64,000 nucleotides of DNA from Phycisphaerae bacterium (GTDB taxonomy: Bacteria; Planctomycetota; Phycisphaerae; UBA1845; PWPN01): contig JAUCQB010000171.1 in assembly GCA_030372985.1 (NCBI GenBank), positions 1-64,000 of the forward strand, in the 5' to 3' direction. The notes under the pieces were generated by a model that was not told the origin of the DNA, ran no database searches, and saw only the letters and a list, made by a program, of their open reading frames with translations. The position numbers were made by a program, and so were the translations under genes. Below are positions 54,791-64,000 of the stretch, one piece after another (within the stretch, counting starts at the first letter, position 1; each line of letters starts with the position of its first letter).

Positions 54791-55061
54791 TGTCCGGCCG
54801 GTGCTGCGCCAGTTTGGGCAAGCATTGCCGTTGAGGCCATACGAAGGTTTTGAGCTTGAAACCGAGCAGCTCGTCCGGGTAGACTGTCAGGTGACCGTCC
54901 GGGAAACGCATGTCTTCACACTGTGCTTCACTCGGTTCCGTGCCGAGGTGTGTTTGCGCGGCGATGCACTTCTCGGTTGCCGGCGATGACGGTGTTACCG
55001 GCCGTCGTGACCGGTGGGTCGTAGGTGGCCCAGCCACTTCCACCTCAAGGAGAACACAAAC

Positions 55062-56443
55062 ATGAAACGCTACCTGGTATGTCTGCTGGTCTCGGTGATG
55101 CTGTCCGGTTTGGGGTGCAACACCCAGCCGCCCGATGACGGCGGATCGAACAACGGAGGGGATACCCCCAACGGTGGCGGATCCGACGATGGGCCTGCCA
55201 TCGGCGGTGTGCCGGCGGAGCGCCTCCAATCCTCGGACTTCACCTATCTCGGCGCGTTCCGGCTGCCCGACGAGTTTAACTGGGGAGCTTTGGGGCTCTC
55301 CTACTACCCCGACGGTAACAGCGGAGCCGGCTCGCTGCTGGTGACCGGATTTCAGTCGTTGTACGACTCAGCGCATCCGGGCGAGGCCTGCTGGGACCCG
55401 ACATGGGACTGCCGCGCGTATTTTGGCGAGGTGCAGATCCCAGCCCCAGTCGTCCTATCGAACTGGGAGGATCTGCCCGTGGCCACCCTGCGCAACTCGA
55501 TGACGAGTTTCGACGGAGGTCTGGCCTCGACCGTCAATCGCGACTGGGTCTTCGTCAGCGACATCGAGTATGTGCCACGGCAGGGCACGCAGACGAGCGA
55601 CAAGCTGTACGGATCGATCAACTTCTGGTACGCCGAGGGAGGCGTCGGGGAAGATACTTTCCCTACCATCTGGTTCTCCAACCTCGACGGGACGCAGCCG
55701 CAGGGCATGTTCCAAGTCGGCCCGGATGAGGCGCCGTACCACGGGCGCAAGATGGGCGCCTACCTGTTCACGGTGCCCGCCTGGTATGCGGATCAGTATC
55801 TGGGCGGCCGGACGCTGGTCACCGGCCGATCACGCGGCACCCCGCGCACCGGGTTCGAGCCGGTCACCACGGATGGCGGCTCGCAGGGCCCGACGCTGTT
55901 TGCCTTTCGGCCCTGGGATCGTGATAACCCGACGGGCAACCTTGATGCCCTGCCGGTTCTCTACTATCGCGTGGCATTTCCGGGCTGTGGGGGGCCGAAC
56001 GTGGCGACCCCGCTCAGTGCGACTACCCCGATTTCACCATGTGCGACGACTGGACCGGCGCGGCGTTCGTCGACAACGGCACGCGTCGGGCGGTCATGCT
56101 CCTCGGCTACAAGGGGCTGGGCGACAACTGCTACGACGAGCCGCCGGTTGAGTGTCATGATCCGTGCAGCGACGCCCATGGCTACCATTGTGATCCCTAC
56201 GAGCGGCAGGTCATTTTCTACGACGTGCACGAGCTGGGGGCTAGCGCGCTCGGACAGCAGCACCCCTGGGTGGTGGTGCCGTATGCGATCTGGCGGCCGA
56301 CCGAGTTCTACCTCACAGGCAATCCCTGCTGGAACGTCGGCGGCATGGCCTTCGATGCCCAGGGCCGGCGCCTGTTCATGATCGAGCGCGGACTGGGCGA
56401 GGGAGAAGCGAACGCCGTGGTCGTCCACGTCTGGTCGCTGTAA
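55062..56443 (+). pseudogene. Lipoprotein gene with a single-base frameshift
   Basis: ATG 55062 follows AAGGAG. The signal ends in a lipobox (VSVMLSGLGC), then a Gly/Asn/Asp-rich linker and a beta-rich domain (FTYLGAFRLPDEFNWGALGL ... YHGRKMGAYLFTVPAWYADQ). After GNLDALPVLYYRVAFPGC the frame is lost; the natural continuation (DPAQCDYPDFTMCDDWTGAA ... WNVGGMAFDAQGRRLFMIER) is in another frame and ends at 56443. The switch lies at a run of six G around 55988-55995 and one missing base explains it. It could be a recent pseudogene, an assembly error, or slippage-dependent expression. Function unknown; beta-propeller-like. Confidence 0.75.
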
Positions 56444-56537
56444 GCCGAGGCAGCGGACGGCGGACCAGAAGCGGCGTCAGGGGACCTGAGCAGAAACGCA
56501 GACACAATGAGAGTGTGGGACCGGCATCTTGCCGGGC

Positions 56538-56685
56538 ACGTGTTTAGCGTGCTGGGGTCTGGCCCTTTTTGCCCAAATGCGGTTCGCGGTGCAATTGGGA
56601 GAGGTTGGGTCAGTCCGGCGGGACTCGTCGGTGACAAGAAGACGGCAAAAGGTGCCTGACCCGCTCTCTTGCACGCTCAACACGT
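56538..56685. mobile_element. MITE-like element, copy 2 (inverted relative to copy 1)
   Basis: A 148-base segment starting ACGTGTTTAGCGTGC with GGGGTCTGGCCCTTTTT and ending AAAAGGTGCCTGACCCGC, then TCTTGCACGCTCAACACGT. These are the same end blocks as in copy 1 (47743-47897), in reverse orientation. The interior shares GCGAACCGC. It lies between the frameshifted lipoprotein and the ABC transporter genes. Confidence 0.7.
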
Positions 56686-56732
56686 CCCTTGCCGGTCCAA
56701 TCGACCGGCCGGGAGCCGGCCCGCAAGTTCGG

Positions 56733-58760
56733 TTAAGGTGCCCCGGGAAAGGCCTGACGCGAGGCGACGATTTCAGACGCGTGAGCGATGTCAGGTTTAT
56801 GCATCAGGAACTGCTCGTACAGCCTGGCGTATTTGCCGTCCTGTTCGAGGAGGGTCCAGTGGGTGCCGCGTTCGATGATGCGGCCGTTGTCGATGACCAG
56901 GATGCAGTCGGCGCGCTGGATGGTGCTGAGCCTGTGGGCGACGACGAAGGTGGTTCGGCCTTCGAGCAGCTTTTCCAGCGAACGCTGGATGATTTGTTCC
57001 GTGGTCGTGTCGACCGAGCTGGTCGCCTCGTCGAGCATGAAGATGCGAGGATCGGCCAGAAACGCCCGCGTGAAGCAGATGAGCTGCCTCTGTCCGATCG
57101 AGACGTTGGCTCCGCGTTCGCCGACCTGAGTGTTGAAACCATCCTGCATGCTCATGATGGCGTCATACGTGCCCAAGGCCTTGGCCGCCCCGATGACCTG
57201 GTCCTCCGTGGCCTCCGGCCGTGCGTAGCGGATGTTCTCCATGACGGTGCCGGTAAACAGGTAGTTGGTTTGCAGCACGAGGCCCATCTGGCGGTGCAGC
57301 GAATCGCCGGTGACGTAGCGGATGTCGTGGCCATCGACGAGAACGCGGCCTTGCTGCGGCTGATAGAACCGGGCGATCAGCGATACGATGCTGCTCTTGC
57401 CGCTGCCGGTGGCCCCGACCAGGGCGATCATCTGGCCCGGTTGAGCCTCGAAATCGACGTCGTGCAGCACCGGGCGGTTGGGGTCGTAGCCGAAAGTCAC
57501 GTGCTCGAACCGTACGTGGCCGTTGATCGGCGGCAGGGGGGCGGCGTCCGGCACGTCGGCGACCTCGGGCTTGAGGTCGAGCAGAGCCATGATCCGCTCA
57601 CCGCCGGCCATCGCGGCCATGAGCTGGTTGTAGAAGTTGCCGAAGTTCAGGGTCGGGCCCATGAACCGGTCCCAGTAGAGGAAGGCCATGACCACCGAGC
57701 CGACGCCCACCGTGCGGTCGATCTGGCCGCTGGCTACGAGGTAGCCGCCATACAGCAGAATGATGGCCCGCCCGCAGAAGCCGACGAAGCCCAGGAGCGG
57801 CAGATAAACGCCATTGACCCTGGCGGCCCGCAGGTTGTTCTCGGTGTTGTTGTACTGGAGGACGTTAAAGACGCCGAGGTTCCACGATTGGCGGTCGAAG
57901 GCGGTGACCACGCGGACGCCTGTGATGTTCTCCGCGAGGTTTGTCGAGACCCTGGTGTAGCCCTCGCGCACCCGCTGGTGCATGACGGCCGCTTTGCGAC
58001 GGTAGGCCCGGTTGAGCACGAAGAGAACAGGACTCAGCCACGCGACCGCCAGAAACAGACGCCACTGCGTTGCCAGCAGCATCCCGGCCGCGAAGCAGAT
58101 CATCAACGTATTCTGAACCACGGTGTGGATGCCCCAAACGTTGACCTCACGAAGGCTGTTGACGTCGCTCGTGCAACGGCTGATGATCCGGCCGAACTTG
58201 GTCTTGTCATAGAAGCTCATTGACAGACGCTGGAGGTGGGCGAACAACGCGCGTCGGATATCGAACTGCACGCGCTCGCCGGCGTTGGTCATGATCAGGA
58301 TGATCCATCGCTCCAGCAGCAGAGTGGTGGCCAGAAGGCAGGCCCACAGCCCGACAATGCCGGCGACCTTCATCATGGCCTGCTGCTGCGAAGGTGCCGG
58401 GGAGATCTGCCCGCTCACATAGTTCGTGGTGTAGTTGACGATCCAGCCGATGAACCGCGGCGACTGCAGATCAAGCAGAACCATGACCATGCCTACGATG
58501 ACCCCGAGGGCGTAGCGGTGCCGGTAGGGCTTGAGGAACTGCATCAGCCGCCGGATGAGCTTCAGGTTGATGGGCCGATAGCTCTGTTCTCCATCTTCGG
58601 TGATCAGCTCGGTCTGGCGCGGACCGGGACGCAGGAGGGTGCGCAGGCTGAGCCCCATTCGCCGGGCCGCCCGCGATGCGACGTGGCCTGCGTGTCGGCC
58701 GGCCGGGCGCGCTCCGGCGCCGGCGGCCGTGTCGGCGGTACGGTCAGGGCGCGGGTTCAC
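56733..58760 (-). CDS. ABC exporter half-transporter, catalytic-glutamate subunit
   Basis: 675 residues from GTG 58760 (a GAGGAG lies seven bases before it; an earlier GTG at 58766 is too close). An N-terminal tail and six membrane helices of an ABC exporter, then the ATPase: Walker A GATGSGKS, Walker B IFMLDEATSSVD with the catalytic Glu, H-loop VAHRLST. The signature is degenerate (NVSIGQRQ instead of LSGGQ). It pairs with the upstream subunit, whose last codons overlap this start. Export substrate unknown (lipid or drug type). Confidence 0.88.
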   Translation of the reverse strand: MNPRPDRTADTAAGAGARPAGRHAGHVASRAARRMGLSLRTLLRPGPRQTELITEDGEQSYRPINLKLIRRLMQFLKPYRHRYALGVIVGMVMVLLDLQSPRFIGWIVNYTTNYVSGQISPAPSQQQAMMKVAGIVGLWACLLATTLLLERWIILIMTNAGERVQFDIRRALFAHLQRLSMSFYDKTKFGRIISRCTSDVNSLREVNVWGIHTVVQNTLMICFAAGMLLATQWRLFLAVAWLSPVLFVLNRAYRRKAAVMHQRVREGYTRVSTNLAENITGVRVVTAFDRQSWNLGVFNVLQYNNTENNLRAARVNGVYLPLLGFVGFCGRAIILLYGGYLVASGQIDRTVGVGSVVMAFLYWDRFMGPTLNFGNFYNQLMAAMAGGERIMALLDLKPEVADVPDAAPLPPINGHVRFEHVTFGYDPNRPVLHDVDFEAQPGQMIALVGATGSGKSSIVSLIARFYQPQQGRVLVDGHDIRYVTGDSLHRQMGLVLQTNYLFTGTVMENIRYARPEATEDQVIGAAKALGTYDAIMSMQDGFNTQVGERGANVSIGQRQLICFTRAFLADPRIFMLDEATSSVDTTTEQIIQRSLEKLLEGRTTFVVAHRLSTIQRADCILVIDNGRIIERGTHWTLLEQDGKYARLYEQFLMHKPDIAHASEIVASRQAFPGAP

Positions 58761-60675
58761 TGGCACACTCCTCGTTCGGGGCCGGTTGCGATGCGGCCTT
58801 TTCCTTCTTCTCGAAAAACTCTCGCATCCGCTTCATGTGCGACGGCGCTTCCGCATCATCGGCACGGAGATCGCCGTACAACTGGCCGTTGACGATCTGT
58901 CGATAGTGTCCTTCCCGGGCGAGCAGCTCGTCGTGTGTGCCGATCTGGGCGGCGCGTCCGTTCTCGATGACCACAACCAGATTGGCGGTCTTGATGGTGC
59001 TGATCCGGTGGGCGATGACGAAGATGGTGCGTTCGTGCATCATGAGCCGGATGGCTCGATGGATGTCGTTTTCGGTCTCCGGGTCCACGGCGGCGGTCGC
59101 ATCGTCGAGAATCAGGATCCGCGGCTCGGCCAGCAGTGCCCGGGCGATTGCCAGGCGCTGCCGCTGGCCGCCGGAGAGCGTGGTTCCCCGCTCGCCCAGC
59201 ATGGTGCCGTAACCCTTCGGCAGCTCCTCGACGAACTCGTGAGCTTGGGCGAGGCGAGCGGCCACCTCGGTGTGCGCCCCCGTCAATTCGGGACGCCCGT
59301 AGGCGATGTTCGCCTCCACGGTGTCGCTGAACAGGTAGGTCTCCTGAAAGACGTAAGCAACCTGTTGTCGAAGGCTGTCGAGCGTTGCGTCGCGGACATC
59401 CGTTCCGTCGATCAGGACGCGGCCCTGCTGAGGATCGTAGAAACGGGCGATCAGACTGACCAGCGTGGTCTTGCCTGAGCCGGTGGGGCCGACAACGGCG
59501 ACGACGCTTCCGCCCGGGACGTCGAAGGTCACATCGTGCAGGACGGGTGATGTGGGATCATAGCCGAAGGTGACGTGCTCGAAGCGAACCGAACCGGGTC
59601 CGGGTGGCAGCGGCCGGGCGTCCGGCTTCTCGCTGACAGAGGGCTTGGCGCTGAGAATCTCAAACAGTCTGCGCCCGGAGACGATCGCGCTCTGGTACTG
59701 GTCGTTGATGACCGACACCTGCTGCAGGCGGACGAGAATCGCGTGCATAGCCGCGCCGAGCATCAGGATGTCACCCGCGCTCAGGCGGCCCAGGATGATC
59801 AGGATGCCCGCCGCCAGGAAGAGCGACAGGTGCGACGCGGTCGCGATGCTGCGTATGACCGGCAGAAAATCGGCGAACAGGCGAATTCGATACATGACCT
59901 TGCCGAAGAAGTCGTCGCAGTTGGCTCCGTACTTGGTGATCTCCTGCGGCTCGGTGGCAAACGCCTTGACCACGTGCACCCCGGCGATGTTCTCCGCCAG
60001 GATCGAGATATTCCTGTCGCCCGACTCCATGGTCGCCTTGAGGGCGGGTTGAGCCTTGCGGCTGAACCGAATGATGTACCAGGTCCAGATCGGCAGAGGG
60101 GCCAAGGCCAGTGCCGCCACCCAGGGTGAGCGCCACAACAGCAGGATGATGTAGCCGCCGACGATCAGGACGATTTCAAGCGTGAGCAAGACAGCCGAAT
60201 TGATGAACGAGCGGACGTTCTGCAGGTCGCTGAGCGAGCGATTGATCAGCTCACCGGTGGAGATGGCGTCATGGAAGCCGAACCCGGCTCTTTGCAGCCG
60301 GTCGTAGACGGCCTCCCGGATGTGGAAGACCATATGCATGCTGAGCCTGGTATTGGTCGTCTCGCGAAGAAAACCGAGCACGCCGACGGTGAGCGTGAAG
60401 CCCGCAAGGGCCAACACGACACGTCGAAGCCCCTGGGCCTCCGCGTAGTCGCCGCTGAGCCACTCCCACATGCCCAGGAAGCGCATATCACTGAGGTGGA
60501 TGGTCTTGATCTGGTCGATGGCCAGGGCCGTGACGCGGACTGCGGCGATCTCGGCTCCGGTCCACAGGGCCAGGAAGAGGCAGGCCAGAACCACGATGCC
60601 CTTGACCGGGCGGAGGAAGCTGAACATCCACCTCAGCAGCTGTCGGTTGGTTGGTTCTGGGGTCTTGCCGTCCAC
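58744..60675 (-). CDS. ABC exporter half-transporter, degenerate-Walker-B subunit
   Basis: 643 residues from GTG 60675. Six membrane helices, then Walker A GPTGSGKT, canonical signature TTLSGGQRQ, and Walker B ILILDDATAAVD in which Asp replaces the catalytic Glu. The subunit downstream has the reverse set (Glu, degenerate signature), so the two form a heterodimer with one active and one degenerate ATP site, as in TM287/288 or BmrCD. The C-terminal tail is charged (KRMREFFEKKEK). Overlaps the next gene, indicating coupled translation. Confidence 0.88.
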   Translation of the reverse strand: MDGKTPEPTNRQLLRWMFSFLRPVKGIVVLACLFLALWTGAEIAAVRVTALAIDQIKTIHLSDMRFLGMWEWLSGDYAEAQGLRRVVLALAGFTLTVGVLGFLRETTNTRLSMHMVFHIREAVYDRLQRAGFGFHDAISTGELINRSLSDLQNVRSFINSAVLLTLEIVLIVGGYIILLLWRSPWVAALALAPLPIWTWYIIRFSRKAQPALKATMESGDRNISILAENIAGVHVVKAFATEPQEITKYGANCDDFFGKVMYRIRLFADFLPVIRSIATASHLSLFLAAGILIILGRLSAGDILMLGAAMHAILVRLQQVSVINDQYQSAIVSGRRLFEILSAKPSVSEKPDARPLPPGPGSVRFEHVTFGYDPTSPVLHDVTFDVPGGSVVAVVGPTGSGKTTLVSLIARFYDPQQGRVLIDGTDVRDATLDSLRQQVAYVFQETYLFSDTVEANIAYGRPELTGAHTEVAARLAQAHEFVEELPKGYGTMLGERGTTLSGGQRQRLAIARALLAEPRILILDDATAAVDPETENDIHRAIRLMMHERTIFVIAHRISTIKTANLVVVIENGRAAQIGTHDELLAREGHYRQIVNGQLYGDLRADDAEAPSHMKRMREFFEKKEKAASQPAPNEECASEPAP

Positions 60676-60933
60676 TGGAAGTCATCAGGTCAGGGGATTG
60701 GGCCAGTCGTCATGCCGAAAGCCACGCGCATTTGTCAGAGCACTCCGCACCTGTCCCCGATTCGCAAAGACCCAGCTTACCACATTCGCCAATGGGTTTC
60801 CAATGCGCCCGGTCCGGGCGTTCTGACGTAAGGCTTTTTTGGGCAGCAGGTTACGTTGAGCCGAAGCCCGGATGTCGGCGGCCGACGGCATTCCGGGGGG
60901 GCATGTGGGCCAGCTCCCGAATCGCGATGCCTC

Positions 60934-62382
60934 TTATGCCGTCGGCAATTCCTTGGCCTCGTTGACCAGCCGGATGCCGGTGTAACGGCAGAACCGCTGA
61001 AGGTCTTTGACCAGATTGCCGTAGACGGTCGAGCGGTGCAGGCCGTTGGACCAGTTTTCCCAGAGCTTCTCGGCGTCGCCGTCGACCTTCACCGTGATCT
61101 TGGTACGGCAGCCGCGTTCGTCGTCGGGTGCGTCAGTCACGTCGCCGGTGAAGTACAGCATCAGGTCGGTGCCGATCAGTCGAGCCTGGGTGACCTTCTC
61201 GCCTTTGCGCATGAAGACCTGCGGGACGCAGCCTTCCTGTCGCTCCATGATAGTACGCAGGCGGTAGGGCGCCGCCTCGCCCTTCGGGCCGTCCATCTTG
61301 GTCGAGCCCAGGCAGTGGGCCAGGATGATGGAGTTGGTCGAAGTGTCCATGGTCGGGTCGCTGATGAACGCCGGCTTGCCACAGAGACCCTGCAAGATGA
61401 TATGGGTCACGGCCGAGATCATGTCGGATTCGCAGATGCCCCCGAGGCCCATGTTGTTGAGCCGGACAAAGCCAACACACGGGAACGCCGGAAGCTGGCG
61501 GTACATGCTCCCGTAGCAGTCGACGGTCATGACCGTGGCCTTCTCCTCGTTCATGAGCTTCTCAAACGCCAGGGCCAGCCGGCAGGACCGGAAGACCTCA
61601 TCCTTCGACGGCTCGACCACTTTCTGGGCCTGGGTGATCCATCGCTCGGTCTCAGCCTGGGCGTCGGCCTCGGGGATCGACTCGTAGGCCTTCAGCATAC
61701 GGTCTCGGTCGATGATCACCGTGTCGGTACCGAACCGGTCCTTGATCGACTTGGCATACCCGGCCGTGTCTTTCCGCGCGGTGACGTTGAGGATCCTGGC
61801 CTCGCGGAGGTGATGGATGGCTCTGAAAGGCCGCACGGCGGCGGCGAGTTCGTTCATGTCGGCCGTCAGCATGCACTCCAGCAGAGCCCCCTCGGGCGCG
61901 CGGCGCAGAGCGCCAAAGCCGGTCCATTCGTGGCCCGAATACGGGAGGGCGAATAGGACGGTCGGTCTCTTGGCGGCCAGGATCTGTTTGAGGCTGTCGG
62001 TCGTGCCCATGTTCACGTGGATGACGAGGACGCCGTCAACCTCTTTGAGGCGGTCGCCGAGTTTGCTGACATCATTCGCGGACTCGATAATCTCATCGAC
62101 GGCGAAATCGATATCCGCGAAATCCTCTTTCATCCGGTCGAACTCGGCCTCGTATCGTTTTCGCTCGGCGTTGACGTCGAGCTTGGGCGTCGGCCAGAGT
62201 TTGTTGGTGCCGACCAGATAGAGCCGGGCGACCTTGACCTTGGTTCCGCGGCAGCCTGGGCTGATCAGGACTGGAGCAACGCCGGCAGCCTGCGCCGCCG
62301 CAAATTGTGAAAGCCCCAGGCAGATGGCACCTCCGGCAACCGAGGCCTGCAGGAATTCCCGACGACCGAGTTCGTGTGACAT
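60934..62382 (-). CDS. Tat-exported L-fucose/arabinose-isomerase-like protein
   Basis: 482 residues from ATG 62382 after GGAGG. The twin-arginine signal RREFLQASVAGGAICLGLSQ is followed by A rich in Ala. The mature domain (KVARLYLVGTN; VLVIHVNMGTTDSLKQIL; VMTVDCYGSMYRQLPAFPCV; GFVRLNNMGLGGICESDMIS; TNSIILAHCLG) has the fucose/arabinose isomerase-like fold of sugar isomerase families, with acidic and histidine residues suited to a metal site. Export by Tat implies a folded, cofactor-bearing enzyme. Real activity may not be isomerisation. Located between the ABC exporter and trpB without operon links. Confidence 0.65.
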   Translation of the reverse strand: MSHELGRREFLQASVAGGAICLGLSQFAAAQAAGVAPVLISPGCRGTKVKVARLYLVGTNKLWPTPKLDVNAERKRYEAEFDRMKEDFADIDFAVDEIIESANDVSKLGDRLKEVDGVLVIHVNMGTTDSLKQILAAKRPTVLFALPYSGHEWTGFGALRRAPEGALLECMLTADMNELAAAVRPFRAIHHLREARILNVTARKDTAGYAKSIKDRFGTDTVIIDRDRMLKAYESIPEADAQAETERWITQAQKVVEPSKDEVFRSCRLALAFEKLMNEEKATVMTVDCYGSMYRQLPAFPCVGFVRLNNMGLGGICESDMISAVTHIILQGLCGKPAFISDPTMDTSTNSIILAHCLGSTKMDGPKGEAAPYRLRTIMERQEGCVPQVFMRKGEKVTQARLIGTDLMLYFTGDVTDAPDDERGCRTKITVKVDGDAEKLWENWSNGLHRSTVYGNLVKDLQRFCRYTGIRLVNEAKELPTA

Positions 62383-62640
62383 GGCGGACTCCTCCTGTTT
62401 CGATGTAACACCGACTGGTAATGGCGATGAGCCTACCAGATCGGGCACTGTCTTTCCAGGGATTGCAGATCTCCAGTTGGAGATTTCAGATCAGACATCG
62501 CCGGCTGACGAAGGCCTCTGCGCCCGGATGTGCATCGGGGACCATTTCGGTCGGGATTGCGATCCGGCGGGCAAAGGTTGACGGCGAATGGACTCGCCGA
62601 GAGGTGATGCGAGAGGATTCTCGCACGAGCCATGGCTTCA

Positions 62641-62672
62641 AGCTAATAGCCAAGAGCTAAAAGCTAACAGCT
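62641..62672. repeat. Dispersed repeat, inverted match of 43922-43950
   Basis: AGCTAATAGCCAAGAGCTAA followed by AAGCTAACAGCT is the near-exact reverse complement of the word group at 43922-43950. It sits immediately after the trpB stop codon region, downstream of that gene. Confidence 0.6.
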
Positions 62673-62677
62673 TCTCG

Positions 62678-63895
62678 TTACCCAATCTGCTTGCCGAGCA
62701 GCCGGGCCACTTCCACACAATCCTTGTCCCCGCGGCCGGAGAGATTGATCACGATGGTGAAGTCGCGGGGGAAGCTCTTGGCGATGTTGATCACGTGGGC
62801 GACGGCGTGGGCGCTCTCCAGGGCCGGGATCATGCCCTCGGTCTCACTCAGCACGGTGAAGGCATCGAGGGCCTCCTGGTCGGTGACCGCGACGTAGTCC
62901 GCACGGCCGGTGTCCTTCCACTGCGAGTGGACCGGCCCGACGCCGGGGTAATCGAGCCCGGCCGAGACGGAGTGCACCGGCAGCGTCTGGCCATCTTCAT
63001 CCTGGAGGACGTAGGTGTACATGCCGTGCAGCACGCCGGGCGAGCCCTTGCACAGCGTGGCGGAGTGCCGGGTGGTGTTGAGCCCCTCGCCGCCGGCCTC
63101 GACGCCGACCAGCCGCACGGACTTGTCTTCAATGAATGGGTAGAAGATCCCGGCCGCGTTGCTGCCGCCGCCAACGCAGGCGACGATCATGTCCGGCAGC
63201 TTGCCTTCGCGTTCGAGGAACTGCTGCCGCGTCTCGCGCCCGACCACCGCCTGGAAGTCGCGGACAATCATCGGGAACGGGTGCGGGCCCATCACGCTGC
63301 CGATGATGTAGTGCGTGTTCTCGACGCTGCTCATCCAGTCGCGCATGGCCTCGTTGATCGCATCCTTGAGCGTCTTCTGGCCGCTGTTGACCGAGACCAC
63401 GTGCGTACCGAGCAGCTCCATCCGGAAAACGTTGAGCTTCTGGCGGCGGATGTCCTCGGCGCCCATATAGACCACGCACTCCATGCCGAAGACAGCCGCG
63501 GCCGTGGCGGTGGCGACGCCGTGCTGGCCCGCACCGGTCTCGGCGATGACCCGCTTCTTGCCCATGCGGACGGCCAGAAGGGCCTGGCCAAGGGTGTTGT
63601 TGATCTTGTGCGAGCCGGTGTGGTTCAGGTCCTCGCGTTTGAAGTAGATCCGGGCGCCGCCGAGCCGATCGGTCAGCCGCCGGGCGAGGTACAGCGGGCT
63701 GGGCCGGCCGACGTAGTGCTTGAGATAACCCTCCAGTTCAGCCCAGAAGGCCGGGTCCTGGCGAGCCCGGTCGTACTCCTGCTCAAGCTGGTGAATCGCG
63801 CCCATGAGCGTTTCGGGGACATATTGCCCCCCGTAGGGGCCGAACCGGCCGTGGGCGTCGGGGAGATTGGTCAAATCTGTCTGTGCAGTAGCCAT
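62678..63895 (-). CDS. trpB: Tryptophan synthase beta subunit
   Basis: 405 residues from ATG 63895 (GGAG six bases before; a TTG at 63919 gives eight more residues). It catalyses indole plus serine to tryptophan with [18 protein letters not shown] opening, PLP lysine in TGSHKINN (Lys97), [13 protein letters not shown], and the phosphate-binding [14 protein letters not shown] are all present. No trpA follows in the window: the next gene on this strand is the fucose-isomerase-like gene. The beta chain of a normal TrpB1 type, about 400 residues. The other trp genes may lie beyond the window. Confidence 0.97.
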   Translation of the reverse strand: MATAQTDLTNLPDAHGRFGPYGGQYVPETLMGAIHQLEQEYDRARQDPAFWAELEGYLKHYVGRPSPLYLARRLTDRLGGARIYFKREDLNHTGSHKINNTLGQALLAVRMGKKRVIAETGAGQHGVATATAAAVFGMECVVYMGAEDIRRQKLNVFRMELLGTHVVSVNSGQKTLKDAINEAMRDWMSSVENTHYIIGSVMGPHPFPMIVRDFQAVVGRETRQQFLEREGKLPDMIVACVGGGSNAAGIFYPFIEDKSVRLVGVEAGGEGLNTTRHSATLCKGSPGVLHGMYTYVLQDEDGQTLPVHSVSAGLDYPGVGPVHSQWKDTGRADYVAVTDQEALDAFTVLSETEGMIPALESAHAVAHVINIAKSFPRDFTIVINLSGRGDKDCVEVARLLGKQIG

Positions 63896-63952
63896 TCGGG
63901 CTCCGATCTGAGGGTTCAAAACCGCTTGGCGACATTATAACTGGAGGGTGGC

Positions 63953-64000
63953 GAATGACGAATGTCGACATCCGAATGTCGAAAGAAATCCGAATGACGA
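63953..64000. repeat. Intergenic GAATGACGAATG-type repeat at window end
   Basis: Words GAATGACGAATGTCGACATC and CGAATGTCGAAAGAAATCCG, the same vocabulary as the cluster at 28639-28828. Runs off the window edge. Confidence 0.7.

Noticed and set aside
56529-58223. Plus-strand open frame of over 550 codons antisense to the ABC exporter
   Set aside because: A shadow of a high-GC gene: the minus strand has Walker A, signature and Walker B motifs, and the antisense product has none.
60806-60821. Terminator at GCGCCCGGTCCGGGCG
   Set aside because: The palindrome has almost no loop, no T-run on the appropriate strand, and lies upstream of the ABC genes rather than after a gene end.

Overview
The window reads as a high-GC chromosome segment of a planctomycete, probably of the Phycisphaerae or a near relative (inference). 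Pointers are a membrane protein opening with the zinc-ribbon motif CGYNLRGL..RCPECG, a MoxR/DUF58/vWA/DUF4175-type operon, many secreted glycoside hydrolases, an EF-G-like second GTPase, and intergenic filler repeats built from GAATGACGAATG-like words. No tRNA, rRNA, CRISPR array or prophage was seen.

Layout. 0-6.6 kb: edge of an IS5-type transposase, nrdR, an MBL-fold hydrolase, a ParA ATPase fused to a glycogen-binding (CBM48-like) domain, a glycosyltransferase with a small membrane protein, a decayed GH99-like fragment and an ATC-hydrolase-like protein. 6.7-18 kb: secreted proteins, namely an alpha/alpha-toroid-like protein, a 1859-residue Ig-repeat surface protein, a clan-A glycoside hydrolase and a secreted coiled-coil protein. 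18-30 kb (mostly minus strand): a TFIIB-type zinc-ribbon protein, two paralogous small membrane proteins, then the operon moxR - DUF58 - BatA/vWA - vWA - DUF4175-like - squalene-cyclase-like toroid. 30-44 kb: zinc-ribbon membrane protein, double GT2 glycosyltransferase, exported nitrilase, GH123-like enzyme, the ccsA/resB cytochrome c maturation pair (ccsA carries an inserted DUF805 domain) and a GH36 alpha-galactosidase.

44-51 kb is the accessory part: a compact operon of three small regulator-like proteins and a TIR-like (PF10137-type) effector, a truncated thioredoxin-like gene, a tandem repeat and a MITE-like element, an RdgC-like protein, and a convergent methyltransferase / XcyI-like endonuclease pair. 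51-64 kb: a DivIC/FtsB-like protein, an EF-G-like GTPase, a frameshifted lipoprotein, a second MITE-like copy, a heterodimeric ABC exporter, a Tat-exported fucose-isomerase-like protein and trpB.

How the genes work together: the 20-30 kb operon looks like one membrane-associated chaperone/vWA complex. resB and ccsA form the system II haem-lyase. The glycoside hydrolases point to polysaccharide breakdown. The 44-51 kb genes are best read as anti-phage or DNA-maintenance functions embedded in repeat-rich DNA. All functional assignments come from reading motifs by eye; no database search was run.
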